Part shown: positions 1 through 9,534 of the stretch, piece after piece | How positions within the stretch are numbered: the first letter of the stretch is position 1 | How the letters are laid out: each line of letters opens with the position of its first letter | Assembly: GCF_900142785.1 (NCBI RefSeq) | Contig: NZ_FRCD01000008.1 | Coordinates: 62,001-126,000, forward strand | DNA length: 64,000 nucleotides | Direction: 5' to 3' | DNA from: Chryseobacterium carnipullorum | GTDB lineage: Bacteria; Bacteroidota; Bacteroidia; Flavobacteriales; Weeksellaceae | Program-made: the position numbers and the translations under genes | Notes under the pieces: model-generated | Seen by the model: the letters and a program-made list of their open reading frames with translations, nothing else | Told to the model about the DNA's origin: nothing | The model's database searches: none

Positions 1-2
1 TC

Positions 3-206
3 AGTACAGCGAAAATTATCAATCCAAGCGGAGCTTCTTCCCAGGATATTGAGGTTGGAGATAAAGTAAGACATGATCGTTTCGGAATCGGGGAAGTTTC
101 TTTCCTGGATGGTACAGATCCTCAGAACATCAAAGCCAAAGTGATTTTCATTCATGAAGGAGAGAAAAACCTCATCCTGAAGTATGCTAAACTGACAAAA
201 ATATAG
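3..206 (+). CDS. UvrD/PcrA-like ATP-dependent helicase, C-terminal end (partial)
   Basis: The last 67 codons of a gene that begins before the window. The tail reads GDKVRHDRFGIGEV followed by a short beta-rich stretch ending KYAKLTKI. This is the Tudor-like domain at the C-terminus of UvrD/PcrA helicases, which contacts RNA polymerase in the characterised members. The motor domains lie outside the window, so UvrD and PcrA cannot be told apart. A terminator follows 40 nt after the stop. Confidence 0.8.
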   Translation, partial: STAKIINPSGASSQDIEVGDKVRHDRFGIGEVSFLDGTDPQNIKAKVIFIHEGEKNLILKYAKLTKI

Positions 207-246
207 TATGATATTCTTTCAGCGAAAAAGCTGATTATCATAGTTT

Positions 247-277
247 AAAACGGATTCTATTTGGAGTCCGTTTTTTT
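247..277 (+). terminator. Intrinsic terminator after the helicase gene
   Basis: AAAACGGATT pairs with AGTCCGTTTT (one G-T wobble) around a short loop and runs into seven T. Confidence 0.8.
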
Positions 278-281
278 ATTT

Positions 282-376
282 AAACACAGATAACAGAAAT
301 GTTTTTCACGAATAACACGAATGTATTTTAGGTCTTAGTGCCATTTGTGAAGATATTGGTGTCATTTGTGTTTTAA
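282..376. repeat. Imperfect inverted intergenic repeat unit
   Basis: AAACACAGATAACAGAAAT at the left is an imperfect inverted copy of the right-hand segment ATTGGTGTCATTTGTGTTT. The interior contains further short CACGAA repeats. Similar acacagat/cacaaatg strings occur near 23.06 kb. No coding potential is seen. Confidence 0.4.
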
Positions 377-429
377 AACAGCAATAGATCAAAACTATCT
401 TAAATTTTCATAAAATTAAAGTCTATTAA

Positions 430-461
430 TTTTGTAGACTAATGAATTTGATCTACATTTG
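430..461 (+). promoter_or_regulatory. Bacteroidota-type promoter for the TonB receptor
   Basis: TTTTG (430-434), a 19-nt spacer and TACATTTG (454-461) match the -33/-7 consensus of this phylum. The -33 box lies inside an inverted repeat, AGTCTA-N9-TAGACT (420-440), a plausible operator. Transcription would begin about 30 nt before the start codon. Confidence 0.7.
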
Positions 462-500
462 CCACTCAAAAAAACATAAACTATAAATTGATGTAAGGGT

Positions 501-3263
501 ATGAAAAATAAAAAGACTATTTTATCAGCTTCTGTACTTTTTTTCCTCGGAACCTATGCTTTCGGGCAGGAAAAAGAAAAAGACAGCGTAAAAACCAATA
601 CTGTAGAAGAAGTTGTGGTGCTGGGCTCCAGAGCTGGTGCCAGATCTAAAATAGACAGCCCGGTTCCTGTGGATGTCTTCAATATAAAAGAAACATCCGT
701 AGTTCTTCCGCAGTCCAGTATAGGACAGATTTTGAATGCGGTAGCGCCGTCTTTCACTTCAACGATTCAAACCAATTCAGACGGAACAGATCATTTGGAT
801 CCTGCTCAGTTGAGAGGATTGGGCCCAGATCAGGTGCTGGTTTTGGTTAACGGAAAAAGAAGACACACGTCAGCGTTGGTCAATGTTAACGGAACACCGG
901 GAAGAGGAACCGTAGGAACCGATCTGAACTCCATTCCTTCATTTGCTTTAAACAGAATTGAAGTCCTTCGTGACGGTGCTTCTGCTCAATACGGATCTGA
1001 TGCAATCGCCGGAGTTATTAACCTTGAACTGAAAAGAGATATTGGTAAACTTACCGGTCAGGTAAGCTACGGAGGAAATCTCACCCCTACCGCCAATGAC
1101 CATACCGGAAATTTTGACGGACAGAATATTCAGGTAGACCTTAATTACGGAAATAAGATCGGAAGTAAAGGAGGTTTCTATAACATCACTTGGTCTTCAC
1201 AGTTCAGAAATCCTACTTCAAGAGCCGGAGCCGAAAGCGGATCGATCTATAACGCCTATAACGCGATTGAAAAACGGGCTCAGAACGATGGCGTAAATCT
1301 TTCTTCTCTTTTCAGTAACATTAACAATACCCCGAATTCACAACAGCTCATTGGATACATTCATCAGTATTCGCAAGGAGTAGGGTATTTCAGTGCGCAA
1401 CAACAGGCTGCGATTCAAAATACTTCTATCATTCAGGATATAAAGGATACCCAAGGGAATGTGATCCAAAAGGGGCTTCAGTCTTTGCTAAATTTCGATG
1501 TTACCGATCAGGAACTGGCTTACAGAGGACTGGGCAGAAAAGATTTCAATATGCAGGTGGGACAGTCAAAACTGAATAACCATCAGCTTTTTGCCAATAT
1601 TGAAGTTCCGATTAATGATGACTGGAAAGTATACTCTTTCGGGGGATATAGCTTCAGACACGGAACTTCAGGAGGATTTTACAGAAAACCCAACCAGAGC
1701 AGAACTTTTACAGGATTGTATCCGGACGGATATCTTCCACAGATCGGAACCGATATTCAGGATCTGTCGCTTTCTTCAGGAATTAAAGGAAACTGGAACG
1801 GCTGGAATATCGATCTGAGCAATACATTCGGACAGAATTCATTCAGTTATAATATTCAGAACACAGGAAATACGTCTTTACGTTTTGCTTCCCCAAAAGA
1901 ATTTAATGCAGGCGGTTTAAGATTCTCCCAAAACACAATCAATTTAGATTTTTCTAAAAAATATGATGTCTGGAGCGGAATCAACGTAGCTTTTGGTGCA
2001 GAACACCGCTATGAGAATTTTAAAATAACACAGGGTGACGAAGCTTCGTACACCACTTATGATGCCGCAGGAAATGTGTGGAATAATACAACCCCGAGAG
2101 CTACGGATTTCTTTGGAAATGCACTGCCGGGAGGATCGCAGGTTTTCGGAGGATTTAAGCCGGTGAATGCAATTGATAAAAACAGACAGGCAGTAGCCGC
2201 TTACGCAGATGTGGAATTTAATTTCACCAACTGGTTATTAGTGGATGCGGCGGCGAGATATGAAAACTACTCAGATTTTGGATCTACTTTTAATTATAAA
2301 TTAGCATCAAGAATTAAAGTCGCTCCCAATTTTAATGTGAGATTGGCGGGATCTACCGGGTTCAGAGCACCTTCTATCCATCAGATTTATTACAACGTGA
2401 CGTCTACTTTGTTTACCAACAGCCAGCTTCTGGAAGTGGGAACCTTCAGCAATGATTCACAAATCGCAGGATTGTTGGAAATACCGAAACTGAAGCAGGA
2501 AACATCTAAATCTGCCAGCGTAGGATTTACTTACAGAATTCCTTCCGCAAGTCTGACCTTTACAGCGGATGGATATTTTACGAGAATTAATAACCGAATC
2601 ATTCTTACCGATCAGTTCTTAAGATCAGATGTGCCGGCAGCTGCACAGGCCGCTTTTGATGCCGAGAGAGTTAATGGAGCCCAGTTTTTCACCAACGCTA
2701 TTGATACGGAAACCAAAGGAGTGGATGTTGTGATTTCTCACAATGCACGATTTTCAGGATTCAAATTGGAGAACAGTTTTGCGGCTAATATCAGCGAGAC
2801 CAGAAAAGTTGGAGATACTCACTCTTCAGGACTTTTACAATCTCCGAATCTTGAGAAAATCTATTTTTCAGAGAAATCAAGAGTATATCTGGAGGAAGCT
2901 GTTCCAAGGGTAAAAGCAAGTTTATCTCATACCCTTTCGTGGAAAAATGCTACGGTTTATCTTAGAAATACCTATTTCGGAAAAGTGACAGGCGCAGACG
3001 TGATTGATGCGAATGGTGACGGAATCACAGGGTTCAACGAACACCAGCAGATCGGAGAGAAGATCATTACCGACCTTTCCTTAGGGTATCAGTTTACAAA
3101 AAATGTAGGCCTGACTGTAGGAGTCAACAATCTTTTTGATATTTATCCTGACAAAAATCTTCCCGCATCTACCAACAATGACCAGTTCGTGTATTCACGT
3201 TCTACATCTCAGTTTGGACAAAACGGGAGATATGTGTTTTCAAGACTTAATTTTAATTTTTAA
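501..3263 (+). CDS. TonB-dependent outer-membrane receptor
   Basis: 920 residues, a normal length for a TonB-dependent receptor. Residues 1-23 are a signal peptide ending AFGQ. A plug domain follows; its end is marked by LRDGASAQYGSDAIAGVINL near residues 152-171. The rest is a long beta-barrel ending in Phe (RLNFNF), as needed for outer-membrane insertion. There is no carboxypeptidase-like N-terminal domain and no adjacent SusD, so this is not a SusC-type glycan importer. The substrate is unknown. It is convergent with the thiamine operon and lacks its own TPP element, so a thiamine role is not supported. Confidence 0.9.
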   Translation: MKNKKTILSASVLFFLGTYAFGQEKEKDSVKTNTVEEVVVLGSRAGARSKIDSPVPVDVFNIKETSVVLPQSSIGQILNAVAPSFTSTIQTNSDGTDHLDPAQLRGLGPDQVLVLVNGKRRHTSALVNVNGTPGRGTVGTDLNSIPSFALNRIEVLRDGASAQYGSDAIAGVINLELKRDIGKLTGQVSYGGNLTPTANDHTGNFDGQNIQVDLNYGNKIGSKGGFYNITWSSQFRNPTSRAGAESGSIYNAYNAIEKRAQNDGVNLSSLFSNINNTPNSQQLIGYIHQYSQGVGYFSAQQQAAIQNTSIIQDIKDTQGNVIQKGLQSLLNFDVTDQELAYRGLGRKDFNMQVGQSKLNNHQLFANIEVPINDDWKVYSFGGYSFRHGTSGGFYRKPNQSRTFTGLYPDGYLPQIGTDIQDLSLSSGIKGNWNGWNIDLSNTFGQNSFSYNIQNTGNTSLRFASPKEFNAGGLRFSQNTINLDFSKKYDVWSGINVAFGAEHRYENFKITQGDEASYTTYDAAGNVWNNTTPRATDFFGNALPGGSQVFGGFKPVNAIDKNRQAVAAYADVEFNFTNWLLVDAAARYENYSDFGSTFNYKLASRIKVAPNFNVRLAGSTGFRAPSIHQIYYNVTSTLFTNSQLLEVGTFSNDSQIAGLLEIPKLKQETSKSASVGFTYRIPSASLTFTADGYFTRINNRIILTDQFLRSDVPAAAQAAFDAERVNGAQFFTNAIDTETKGVDVVISHNARFSGFKLENSFAANISETRKVGDTHSSGLLQSPNLEKIYFSEKSRVYLEEAVPRVKASLSHTLSWKNATVYLRNTYFGKVTGADVIDANGDGITGFNEHQQIGEKIITDLSLGYQFTKNVGLTVGVNNLFDIYPDKNLPASTNNDQFVYSRSTSQFGQNGRYVFSRLNFNF

Positions 3264-3276
3264 TTGATATACAAAA

Positions 3277-3310
3277 TAAAAGCGGGTTCAAATTTTTGAA
3301 TCCGCTTTTA
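3277..3310. terminator. Bidirectional terminator between TonB receptor and tenA
   Basis: AAAAGCGG-TTCAAA pairs with TTTGAA-CCGCTTTT between two convergent stop codons, with A and T tracts on both sides. Confidence 0.85.
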
Positions 3311-3318
3311 TCTTTAAT

Positions 3319-3969
3319 CTATTTCCATGTTTTCAGCTCATAAGCACCTTCCCAGAAATGGAATTCCATTCTCGTGGACATGATAAAAGCTTCGGTCATT
3401 TTCTCTCTTGTTTCCTCCGTACTGTTTTCGGCCAGTCGGTCACAGATCTCAATAGCCTGATCTACGGCAACAGAAAATTCCTCGCCTCCATAGGTGTCAA
3501 TCCACTTTTGATAAGGATTGTTGATCGCATTTAGATTGTTGTAAATATAATCTCCGACTTCCCGGTAGATCCAGAAACATGGCAGAACTGCTGCAACGGC
3601 AATTTCCACAGACTCTAAAGCTGCAGTACTTCTCAGAAAGTGAATATAATGGTGACAGGCAGGTTCTGCTATTCCTTTATCCTTAACCCCAAAATCGATA
3701 AAATAAGATTCATGCAGTGCATTTTCCACCACAATGGCATTTTCAGCAAATCGCATAAAAGCCAGCACATCCTGAAGATCCTGAATTTTAGCAGCGATCA
3801 GCGAAAGTGTTCTGCCAAAGTGTTCAAGATATAAAGAATCCTGAGCCATGTAAAACCGGAATTTTTCCTGAGGTAAAGTACCGTCTGATAATTCTTTGAT
3901 GAACGGCATGTCCAGAATAGACTGATAACGTTCTTCTATAGCTTGCCAGGTGTGTTCAGACCATTTCAT
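3319..3969 (-). CDS. tenA: Aminopyrimidine aminohydrolase / thiaminase II TenA
   Basis: TenA hydrolyses aminopyrimidine breakdown products of thiamine to HMP for salvage. The start MKWSEHTW is preferred over an in-frame upstream ATG because it gives the usual length (216 residues) and overlaps thiD by only 14 nt. Visible family features are Asp44 in AQDSLYL, the catalytic Cys131 in AAVLPCFW and the C-terminal EFHFWEGAY with the conserved Glu. It is the last gene of thiM-thiE-thiD-tenA, all controlled by one TPP riboswitch. Confidence 0.93.
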   Translation of the reverse strand: MKWSEHTWQAIEERYQSILDMPFIKELSDGTLPQEKFRFYMAQDSLYLEHFGRTLSLIAAKIQDLQDVLAFMRFAENAIVVENALHESYFIDFGVKDKGIAEPACHHYIHFLRSTAALESVEIAVAAVLPCFWIYREVGDYIYNNLNAINNPYQKWIDTYGGEEFSVAVDQAIEICDRLAENSTEETREKMTEAFIMSTRMEFHFWEGAYELKTWK

Positions 3970-4789
3970 TTTTAATGAGTTTTTGAGGATTAAAAAAGTG
4001 ATTAAGCGGACCGTTTCCAAGCCCTGTTTGTACATCTTTTCCGTGTTCTATGGCTTGATAAACATAGTCTTGTCCCAAAGAAACGGCGTCATATAAAGTT
4101 TTACCCTGAGCCAGATACGCTGCAATGGCAGAAGAAAGTGTGCAACCGGAGCCGTGGGTGTTATTGGTGCTAAATTTTTTAGTTTCAAAAGAATGGTACT
4201 TCTCGTGCTCATCGTAGAATAGAGAAGTAATGGTTGAGGTTTCCTGATGTCCGCCTTTCAAAAGAATACTTTTGCAGCCCAGTTTCTTTATTTCCTTTCC
4301 GGCGGCATAGAGATCTTCAACAGTCTTAACCTTCATCTTGGCTAAAATGGCAGCTTCGTCCATATTGGGCGTAACTACATCAGCAATCGGGAAAAGCTGT
4401 TCCGTGATGGCCGATATCGTGTCCTCTTCGATCAGACGATGACCACTTGTAGCGACCATGACAGGATCAAATACTAGAGGTATTTTTTTATACTTACCTA
4501 AAGTAGAAACAATCGTTTCGACCAGCTGTGGGGTATGAACCATTCCGATTTTAATGGCGTCAGGAAAAATATCATCCAGAATGGCTTCGATCTGTTCGGC
4601 TACAGCTTCTACCGGAATGGGGTATATTGTTCTTACGCCTTGCGTATTCTGTACCGGTAAAGCGGTTAATGCCGATGTCGAAAAGCATCCCAGAGCAGAG
4701 GCCGTTTTAATATCAGCCTGGATGCCTGCCCCGCCGCTTCCGTCAAATCCGGCAATCGTTAATACCGATGGATAGGTGTATTTTTTCAT
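3956..4789 (-). CDS. thiD: Hydroxymethylpyrimidine/phosphomethylpyrimidine kinase ThiD
   Basis: 277 residues, cytosolic ribokinase-fold enzyme that phosphorylates HMP and HMP-P to HMP-PP. The N-terminus has TIAGFDGSGGAGIQADIK and the C-terminal third has NTHGSGCTLSSAIAAYL, which includes the GSGC anion hole and catalytic Cys/Asp region. The start overlaps the thiE stop by 4 nt, indicating translational coupling. It works with ThiE downstream in the pathway and TenA as HMP supplier. Confidence 0.95.
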   Translation of the reverse strand: MKKYTYPSVLTIAGFDGSGGAGIQADIKTASALGCFSTSALTALPVQNTQGVRTIYPIPVEAVAEQIEAILDDIFPDAIKIGMVHTPQLVETIVSTLGKYKKIPLVFDPVMVATSGHRLIEEDTISAITEQLFPIADVVTPNMDEAAILAKMKVKTVEDLYAAGKEIKKLGCKSILLKGGHQETSTITSLFYDEHEKYHSFETKKFSTNNTHGSGCTLSSAIAAYLAQGKTLYDAVSLGQDYVYQAIEHGKDVQTGLGNGPLNHFFNPQKLIKNEMV

Positions 4790-5421
4790 TTTAAAATTTC
4801 ATTTTTTAATTGGTAGGCTGCTTTTTGAGGGTCAGAAGCACCACAGATCGCAGAAACAACTGCAATACAATCTGCTCCTGCGTTGATGACTTCTTTTGCA
4901 TTTCCTGAATGAATATGACCGATGGCTACTAAAGGTTTCTCTGTAAGCTGCCTGATCGTTTTAATTCCTTCGAGTCCCCATTCTGTTACCGTATCAGTTT
5001 TTGTATCAGTACTGAACACCGGACTAATTCCCAAATAATCGGATACGGCAGTCTGTTCATTGTCAAGCTGGGAAAGATATTCAATCGAGTAGCCTATGAT
5101 TTTTTTACTGAGATGAGTCTGTTGTCTTAAATAAGTGGGGGCAGCATCACTGTTACCCACGTGAATGCCTGCTGCATTGATCTTCTCAGCAACCTCAACA
5201 TGATCATTAATAATAAGGGGAATAGAATATTTCTCGGTCAATTCTATAAGCTGGAGGGCTTTTGTAAGAAACGACTCTGTGCTGCTGTTTTTCTCTCTTA
5301 GCTGGATAACATCCACTCCGCCGAGAATCGCCTGTTCAGCAACTTTTACGAAATTTCTTCCCATGCAGTCAGCTTCAGAAATCACCAGATAAAGTTGATA
5401 GGGAAAGGGATGTAAACTCAT
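4786..5421 (-). CDS. thiE: Thiamine-phosphate synthase ThiE
   Basis: 211 residues, TIM-barrel enzyme that joins HMP-PP and hydroxyethylthiazole phosphate to give thiamine phosphate. Recognisable segments are VIQLREKN (pyrophosphate binding), LIINDHVEVA and GISPVFSTDTK. It overlaps thiM by 4 nt (ATGA type) and thiD by 4 nt, so the cluster is tightly coupled. The operon contains no thiC, thiG or thiS, which points to salvage at this locus. Confidence 0.95.
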   Translation of the reverse strand: MSLHPFPYQLYLVISEADCMGRNFVKVAEQAILGGVDVIQLREKNSSTESFLTKALQLIELTEKYSIPLIINDHVEVAEKINAAGIHVGNSDAAPTYLRQQTHLSKKIIGYSIEYLSQLDNEQTAVSDYLGISPVFSTDTKTDTVTEWGLEGIKTIRQLTEKPLVAIGHIHSGNAKEVINAGADCIAVVSAICGASDPQKAAYQLKNEILK

Positions 5422-6215
5422 TTTCGCTCTATCTTTAAACGGTTTAAAAATTCCTGTTCAGTGATCGTATACAATTGATCGATGAGGTTGACCTGGAGAC
5501 TTGCAGGACCTTTGCTTTCCTCAGCGGCTAGTTCCCCTGCGATACCTATTAATGCCATAGCAGCAGCTACTGCCATTACTTTATCCTCTGCAATTCCATT
5601 AAATGCTCCGATTAAAGCTGTCGCAGAACATCCAAGACCGGTTACTTTAGTCATAAGCGGATGTCCGTTTTTAATGAAAATTTCCTGCTGATGATCAATA
5701 ATAATGTCAGTCTCACCGGAGATACAGACTATCGTTCCGTATCGGGTTACAAGACTACGGGCAGCATCAACCGCTTCGTTACTCTGTGCCGTACTGTCTA
5801 CCCCTTTGGTAGCCGTTGTATTGGCTTTGGCAAGAGCAATGATTTCAGAGGCATTTCCTCTGATAACGGTAGGTTGATAAGGTAAAAGTTGATTTAATAC
5901 CTGATCTCGGAAAGAAGTTGCTCCCGCACCTACAGGATCTAAAACCCACGGCTTCCCTGTTGAATGGGCTGTTTTAGCTGCCAGGATCATAGATTCGGAC
6001 GAATACTCATCCAGAGTACCTATGTTAATAACCACCGAATGGGAAATGCCAATCATTTCCTGAATTTCAGATTTTGCATGTGCCATGATAGGAGAGGCTC
6101 CTGCAGCCAGAAGGGCATTGGCGGTATTGTTCATCACCACATAATTGGTGATGTTATGAACAAGGGGAGATTTTTGTCTGACAATCTGTACCTGTTCCCA
6201 AAGAATTTTTTCCAT
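5418..6215 (-). CDS. thiM: Hydroxyethylthiazole kinase ThiM
   Basis: 265 residues, first gene of the operon. It phosphorylates the thiazole alcohol released from thiamine so that ThiE can reuse it. The N-terminus has PLVHNITNYVVMNNTAN and GASPIMA; the C-terminal part has the ribokinase-type GLGCSATALIGAF. It starts about 70 nt after the end of the TPP aptamer, leaving room for an expression platform. Confidence 0.95.
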   Translation of the reverse strand: MEKILWEQVQIVRQKSPLVHNITNYVVMNNTANALLAAGASPIMAHAKSEIQEMIGISHSVVINIGTLDEYSSESMILAAKTAHSTGKPWVLDPVGAGATSFRDQVLNQLLPYQPTVIRGNASEIIALAKANTTATKGVDSTAQSNEAVDAARSLVTRYGTIVCISGETDIIIDHQQEIFIKNGHPLMTKVTGLGCSATALIGAFNGIAEDKVMAVAAAMALIGIAGELAAEESKGPASLQVNLIDQLYTITEQEFLNRLKIERK

Positions 6216-6286
6216 TGATATCGTTTAAAATAAAAATAGCTTCAGGAAAAAATCCAAAACAAAAAGTACACTGTTAACAATGTCAT

Positions 6287-6369
6287 TTTGCTTTTCCCTA
6301 CGTCGGTGTTAGCCGTATCAGGTTCAAAGGGACTCTCTCAATTCTTTTTCAGAATACCCCTAAAGCAAA
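6287..6369 (-). promoter_or_regulatory. TPP riboswitch (THI element)
   Basis: On the minus strand the leader of thiM has the conserved blocks of a TPP aptamer: TTTAGGGG, CTGA, then CCCTTTGAACCTGAT and GACGTAGGGAAAAGC. The outer stem is TTTTGCTTTAGGGG pairing with CCCTACG...AAAGCAAAA. It should lower expression of the salvage operon when thiamine pyrophosphate is abundant. Confidence 0.95.
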
Positions 6370-6370
6370 A

Positions 6371-6402
6371 CAAATGTATAAAAATTATCAGAGCTTGCAA
6401 AA
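6371..6402 (-). promoter_or_regulatory. Promoter of the thiamine salvage operon
   Basis: Read on the minus strand: TTTTG (6402-6398), exactly 19 nt, TACATTTG (6378-6371). Transcription would start at the 5' edge of the TPP aptamer. Confidence 0.8.
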
Positions 6403-6431
6403 CCCTTGCAAAGGATTCTGAATAATGGTTC

Positions 6432-8273
6432 CTATCTTTCTACCAGCTCTTTGACCGGCTCTCCGTAATAATCTGTTACCGTAGTTTTGATTTGCAAGAG
6501 TTGATACCATTTGATAAAAGCTCCAATGAATACAATCAGCATCAGAACCATTGCTGTTACGGCTAAAGCTGCCAACAGATACTGTTCTTTAGGAAGGTAG
6601 ATTGCAGTGACCTGAATATAACCCGCCCAGAAAGTAATGCCAGCCATGAAAACGCCTGGAATTGCAGAGCATAATGCATATTTACCCCTGTTCATCCGGA
6701 TTAACATCGTTGTACAGACAATAAGTCCGCAGGCTGCCAACAACTGATTACTGATTCCAAAGAGAGGCCAGATACTGCTCACATTACCCGTGAATACCAG
6801 ATATCCCCATGCGAATGTAAACAAAAGGCTACTGATAATAATTCCGGGAACCCAGTTTTTATCATTGAACTTTGGAATCACAGATCCCAGCATTTCCTGT
6901 AAAAAGAACCGGCCAACTCTCGTTCCCGCATCAATAGCGGTAAGGATGAAGACGGCTTCAAACATGATGGCAAAATTGTACCAATAAGCCGTCAGCTGAT
7001 CCATATAGGGTATTTTATTGAAAATATGAGCCATTCCTACAGCTAATGACACCGCTCCACCCGTTCTTCCATGAAGCTCAATGCCAATTTTTTGTGAATA
7101 ATAATCGATGTCTACACCGTGCAGAGAAGGGTGGGCTGCCAGGAAAGCATCATAAGATTCCTTCGGCGTATTAATGGCAAAATAATCACCGGGCATTAAG
7201 GTACACGCTGCAATCAAAGCCATTAAAGCAACAAAACCTTCTACAAGCATGGCTCCGTACCCCACAAAAAGGATTTCTTTTTCTTTATTAAGCATCTTCG
7301 GTGTTGTTCCCGTTGCAATGACTGCGTGGAAACCGGAAATCGCCCCACATGCAATCACAATGAAAATAAAAGGAAGTACTGGTCCTCCAATAACAGGACC
7401 TCCGCCATTCACAAATTCTGTAAGCGCAGGCATCTGAATTGTAGGATGGATGACAATCACCCCCACAGCAAGCATAATAATGGTTCCTATTTTCAAGTAG
7501 GTTGACAGATAATCTCTTGGTACAAGAAGGAGCCAAACCGGAAGCACAGAAGCCAGAAAACCATACAGCGGAATCGCAATAGAAATGGTTTTTATATCCC
7601 ATGTAAACAGATTATTCATCGTTTCATTCTGCATTAAACTATGTCCTCCAATGATTCCAGCTATTAAAAGGATACCGCCCAAAATACTCGCAAAAAGCAC
7701 ACTGTTTTTTCTGTATCTCATGATCAATCCCATAATCACTGCAATAGGCATTGTGATGACAACAGTAAAAAGAGACCATGAAGCTTCATGCATGGCATTG
7801 ATACAGGCCAGTGACAAGCCGGCCAATGTAAGAATCAGAATAAATAAAATGGCAAAACCGGCAACCGTTCCTGTAGTCTTTCCAATTTCTTTAGATGCAA
7901 TCGTAGCAAGACTTTGTCCTTTATGTCTTACCGATGCAAATAAAACGACCATATCATGAACACCACCGCCAAGCACGCATCCTATCAGGATCCATAATGC
8001 ACCGGGAAGATACCCGAATTGGGCCGCCAACACCGGTCCAACTAAAGGCCCGGCAGCGGCAATCGCTGCAAAATGATGCCCAAAAAGAACATTTCTATTG
8101 GTGGCTACATAATCTTTTCCGTCTGCAAATTCTACTGCAGGCGTAGTGTTTTTATCATTAAGTCGCAGGACTTTATTGGCAATGAAAATACCATAAAAGC
8201 GGTACGCAATCGCAAAAATAAGGACTGAAACAAATATCAGCGTGAGTGCATTGGTGTTATTCAGAAAATCCAT
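6432..8273 (-). CDS. cstA: CstA family carbon starvation / pyruvate-peptide transporter
   Basis: 613 residues with about 15 predicted membrane helices. Family hallmarks are NVLFGHHFAAIAAAGP, GPVLAAQFGYLPGALWIL and GGGVHDMVVLF in the N-terminal half. CstA proteins import peptides or pyruvate during carbon limitation. It is shorter than the roughly 700-residue E. coli protein, as is common for the compact branch. It stands alone between the thiamine operon and a hydrolase; no partner sensor is adjacent. Substrate is inferred only from the family. Confidence 0.9.
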   Translation of the reverse strand: MDFLNNTNALTLIFVSVLIFAIAYRFYGIFIANKVLRLNDKNTTPAVEFADGKDYVATNRNVLFGHHFAAIAAAGPLVGPVLAAQFGYLPGALWILIGCVLGGGVHDMVVLFASVRHKGQSLATIASKEIGKTTGTVAGFAILFILILTLAGLSLACINAMHEASWSLFTVVITMPIAVIMGLIMRYRKNSVLFASILGGILLIAGIIGGHSLMQNETMNNLFTWDIKTISIAIPLYGFLASVLPVWLLLVPRDYLSTYLKIGTIIMLAVGVIVIHPTIQMPALTEFVNGGGPVIGGPVLPFIFIVIACGAISGFHAVIATGTTPKMLNKEKEILFVGYGAMLVEGFVALMALIAACTLMPGDYFAINTPKESYDAFLAAHPSLHGVDIDYYSQKIGIELHGRTGGAVSLAVGMAHIFNKIPYMDQLTAYWYNFAIMFEAVFILTAIDAGTRVGRFFLQEMLGSVIPKFNDKNWVPGIIISSLLFTFAWGYLVFTGNVSSIWPLFGISNQLLAACGLIVCTTMLIRMNRGKYALCSAIPGVFMAGITFWAGYIQVTAIYLPKEQYLLAALAVTAMVLMLIVFIGAFIKWYQLLQIKTTVTDYYGEPVKELVER

Positions 8274-8482
8274 ACCATCTGTTTTTTAAGAATGAATAAT
8301 TAAAAATATTGGACATTTTGTTAAGAATACTTTAAACAAAAGCCAAGTTAATTATTTTAGGTGTAAAAAATAATGATATGTATATTAAATTAGCAAATTT
8401 TTGATATACTGTTAAATTCGATAATTTATTTGATTGATTTTTAGTTATTTAATTTGAATGTAATTTTTAAATAGATGTATTT

Positions 8483-9511
8483 TTATTTTTTCTTGGAAAC
8501 GATAAAGTCCACCATCTGATCTGTGAGTTGATCCATATACGCTTTATCTGTTGTTCCGAAACCATGAATGCCATCTTTTACAATGATCAGGCTATTCTGA
8601 ACATTTTCCCGGGTAAGTTTTCTATGCAGCTTCTTAGACTGTTGCATGGGAACGACTTTGTCTTTATTTCCCTGCATGATCAAGGTCGGAACACCACCCG
8701 AAACATAGGTTAGAGGAGAAATTGTTTTGAAATAGTCAACAGCCTTTCTTTGTTCTTTTTTAATATCGTATCCGGACAATCCTCTCACAAGATCTGATCT
8801 GAGGTCTACAATTTTTTGTGCTGCCAGTCCGAACAAGAATACCGGTACTTTTCCAAGCCTTGTATGCAGCAGTTTGTTAAGGTCTGAAGGCCCGTAATGA
8901 TCTACCACATAATTAACCTTTGCTGAATAAGCAGAAAGTTCCTGGCTTCCGATAAATTGATTATCGGGGGTGTAAGCCGCAAGCATAGAAAGGTGTGCCC
9001 CGGAAGAAGCACCGAAAAATCCAATATTATCAGGGTCAAAATGATAGGTTGCCGCATTTTTTCTTACCCATCTTACGGCATCTTTGGTATCTTCCAAAGG
9101 AACAGGAAAATGAATGCTGTCATTGAGAAGCGTATTGTCTATACTGATGACTGCATATTTTTTGTCGAGAAGTTTTGCAATGAATGTTTCAATATAGCTC
9201 CCATCTCTTACCGTTTTATCGCCTTTTACCCATGCACCTCCATGAACATAGACTACGACGGGCATTTTTTCATCAGCAACATTTTTCGGCGTATAAATAT
9301 CCAGTAGGAGCGGAGTTCCTTTTTCATTGGTTTTATACGTGACATTCTCTGTTACTGTTGATATTTTTGGAAGAAGGGTGCTTTTCCCTGTCTTGGGTTC
9401 GAGCTGATTTTGGTCTTGTGAATAACTTAAATGAAATATACTTAAAGATAAAACAAAAAACAGGTTTGTGAAAAACCTGTAGATTGATATATTGTTTGTC
9501 AATGATTTCAT
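8483..9511 (-). CDS. Exported alpha/beta-hydrolase (esterase, BD-FAE-like)
   Basis: 342 residues. An N-terminal hydrophobic segment ending LSYSQ suggests export. The oxyanion motif HGGAW is at residues 90-94 and the nucleophile Ser169 lies in GASSGAH. The acid is probably in GNKDKV, and the catalytic His lies in DGIHGFG near the C-terminus. The layout matches HSL/BD-FAE carboxylesterases that act on acyl or feruloyl esters; the natural substrate is unknown. Confidence 0.85.
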   Translation of the reverse strand: MKSLTNNISIYRFFTNLFFVLSLSIFHLSYSQDQNQLEPKTGKSTLLPKISTVTENVTYKTNEKGTPLLLDIYTPKNVADEKMPVVVYVHGGAWVKGDKTVRDGSYIETFIAKLLDKKYAVISIDNTLLNDSIHFPVPLEDTKDAVRWVRKNAATYHFDPDNIGFFGASSGAHLSMLAAYTPDNQFIGSQELSAYSAKVNYVVDHYGPSDLNKLLHTRLGKVPVFLFGLAAQKIVDLRSDLVRGLSGYDIKKEQRKAVDYFKTISPLTYVSGGVPTLIMQGNKDKVVPMQQSKKLHRKLTRENVQNSLIIVKDGIHGFGTTDKAYMDQLTDQMVDFIVSKKK

Positions 9512-9534
9512 AGAATACTTTTTGTAGTAGATGG

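Noticed and set aside
501..3263. Thiamine uptake receptor
   Set aside because: Convergent with the thi operon, has its own promoter and no TPP element in the leader.
7288..7602. Open frames antisense or out of frame inside cstA
   Set aside because: They lie fully inside a long, well-supported transporter gene and have no family features.
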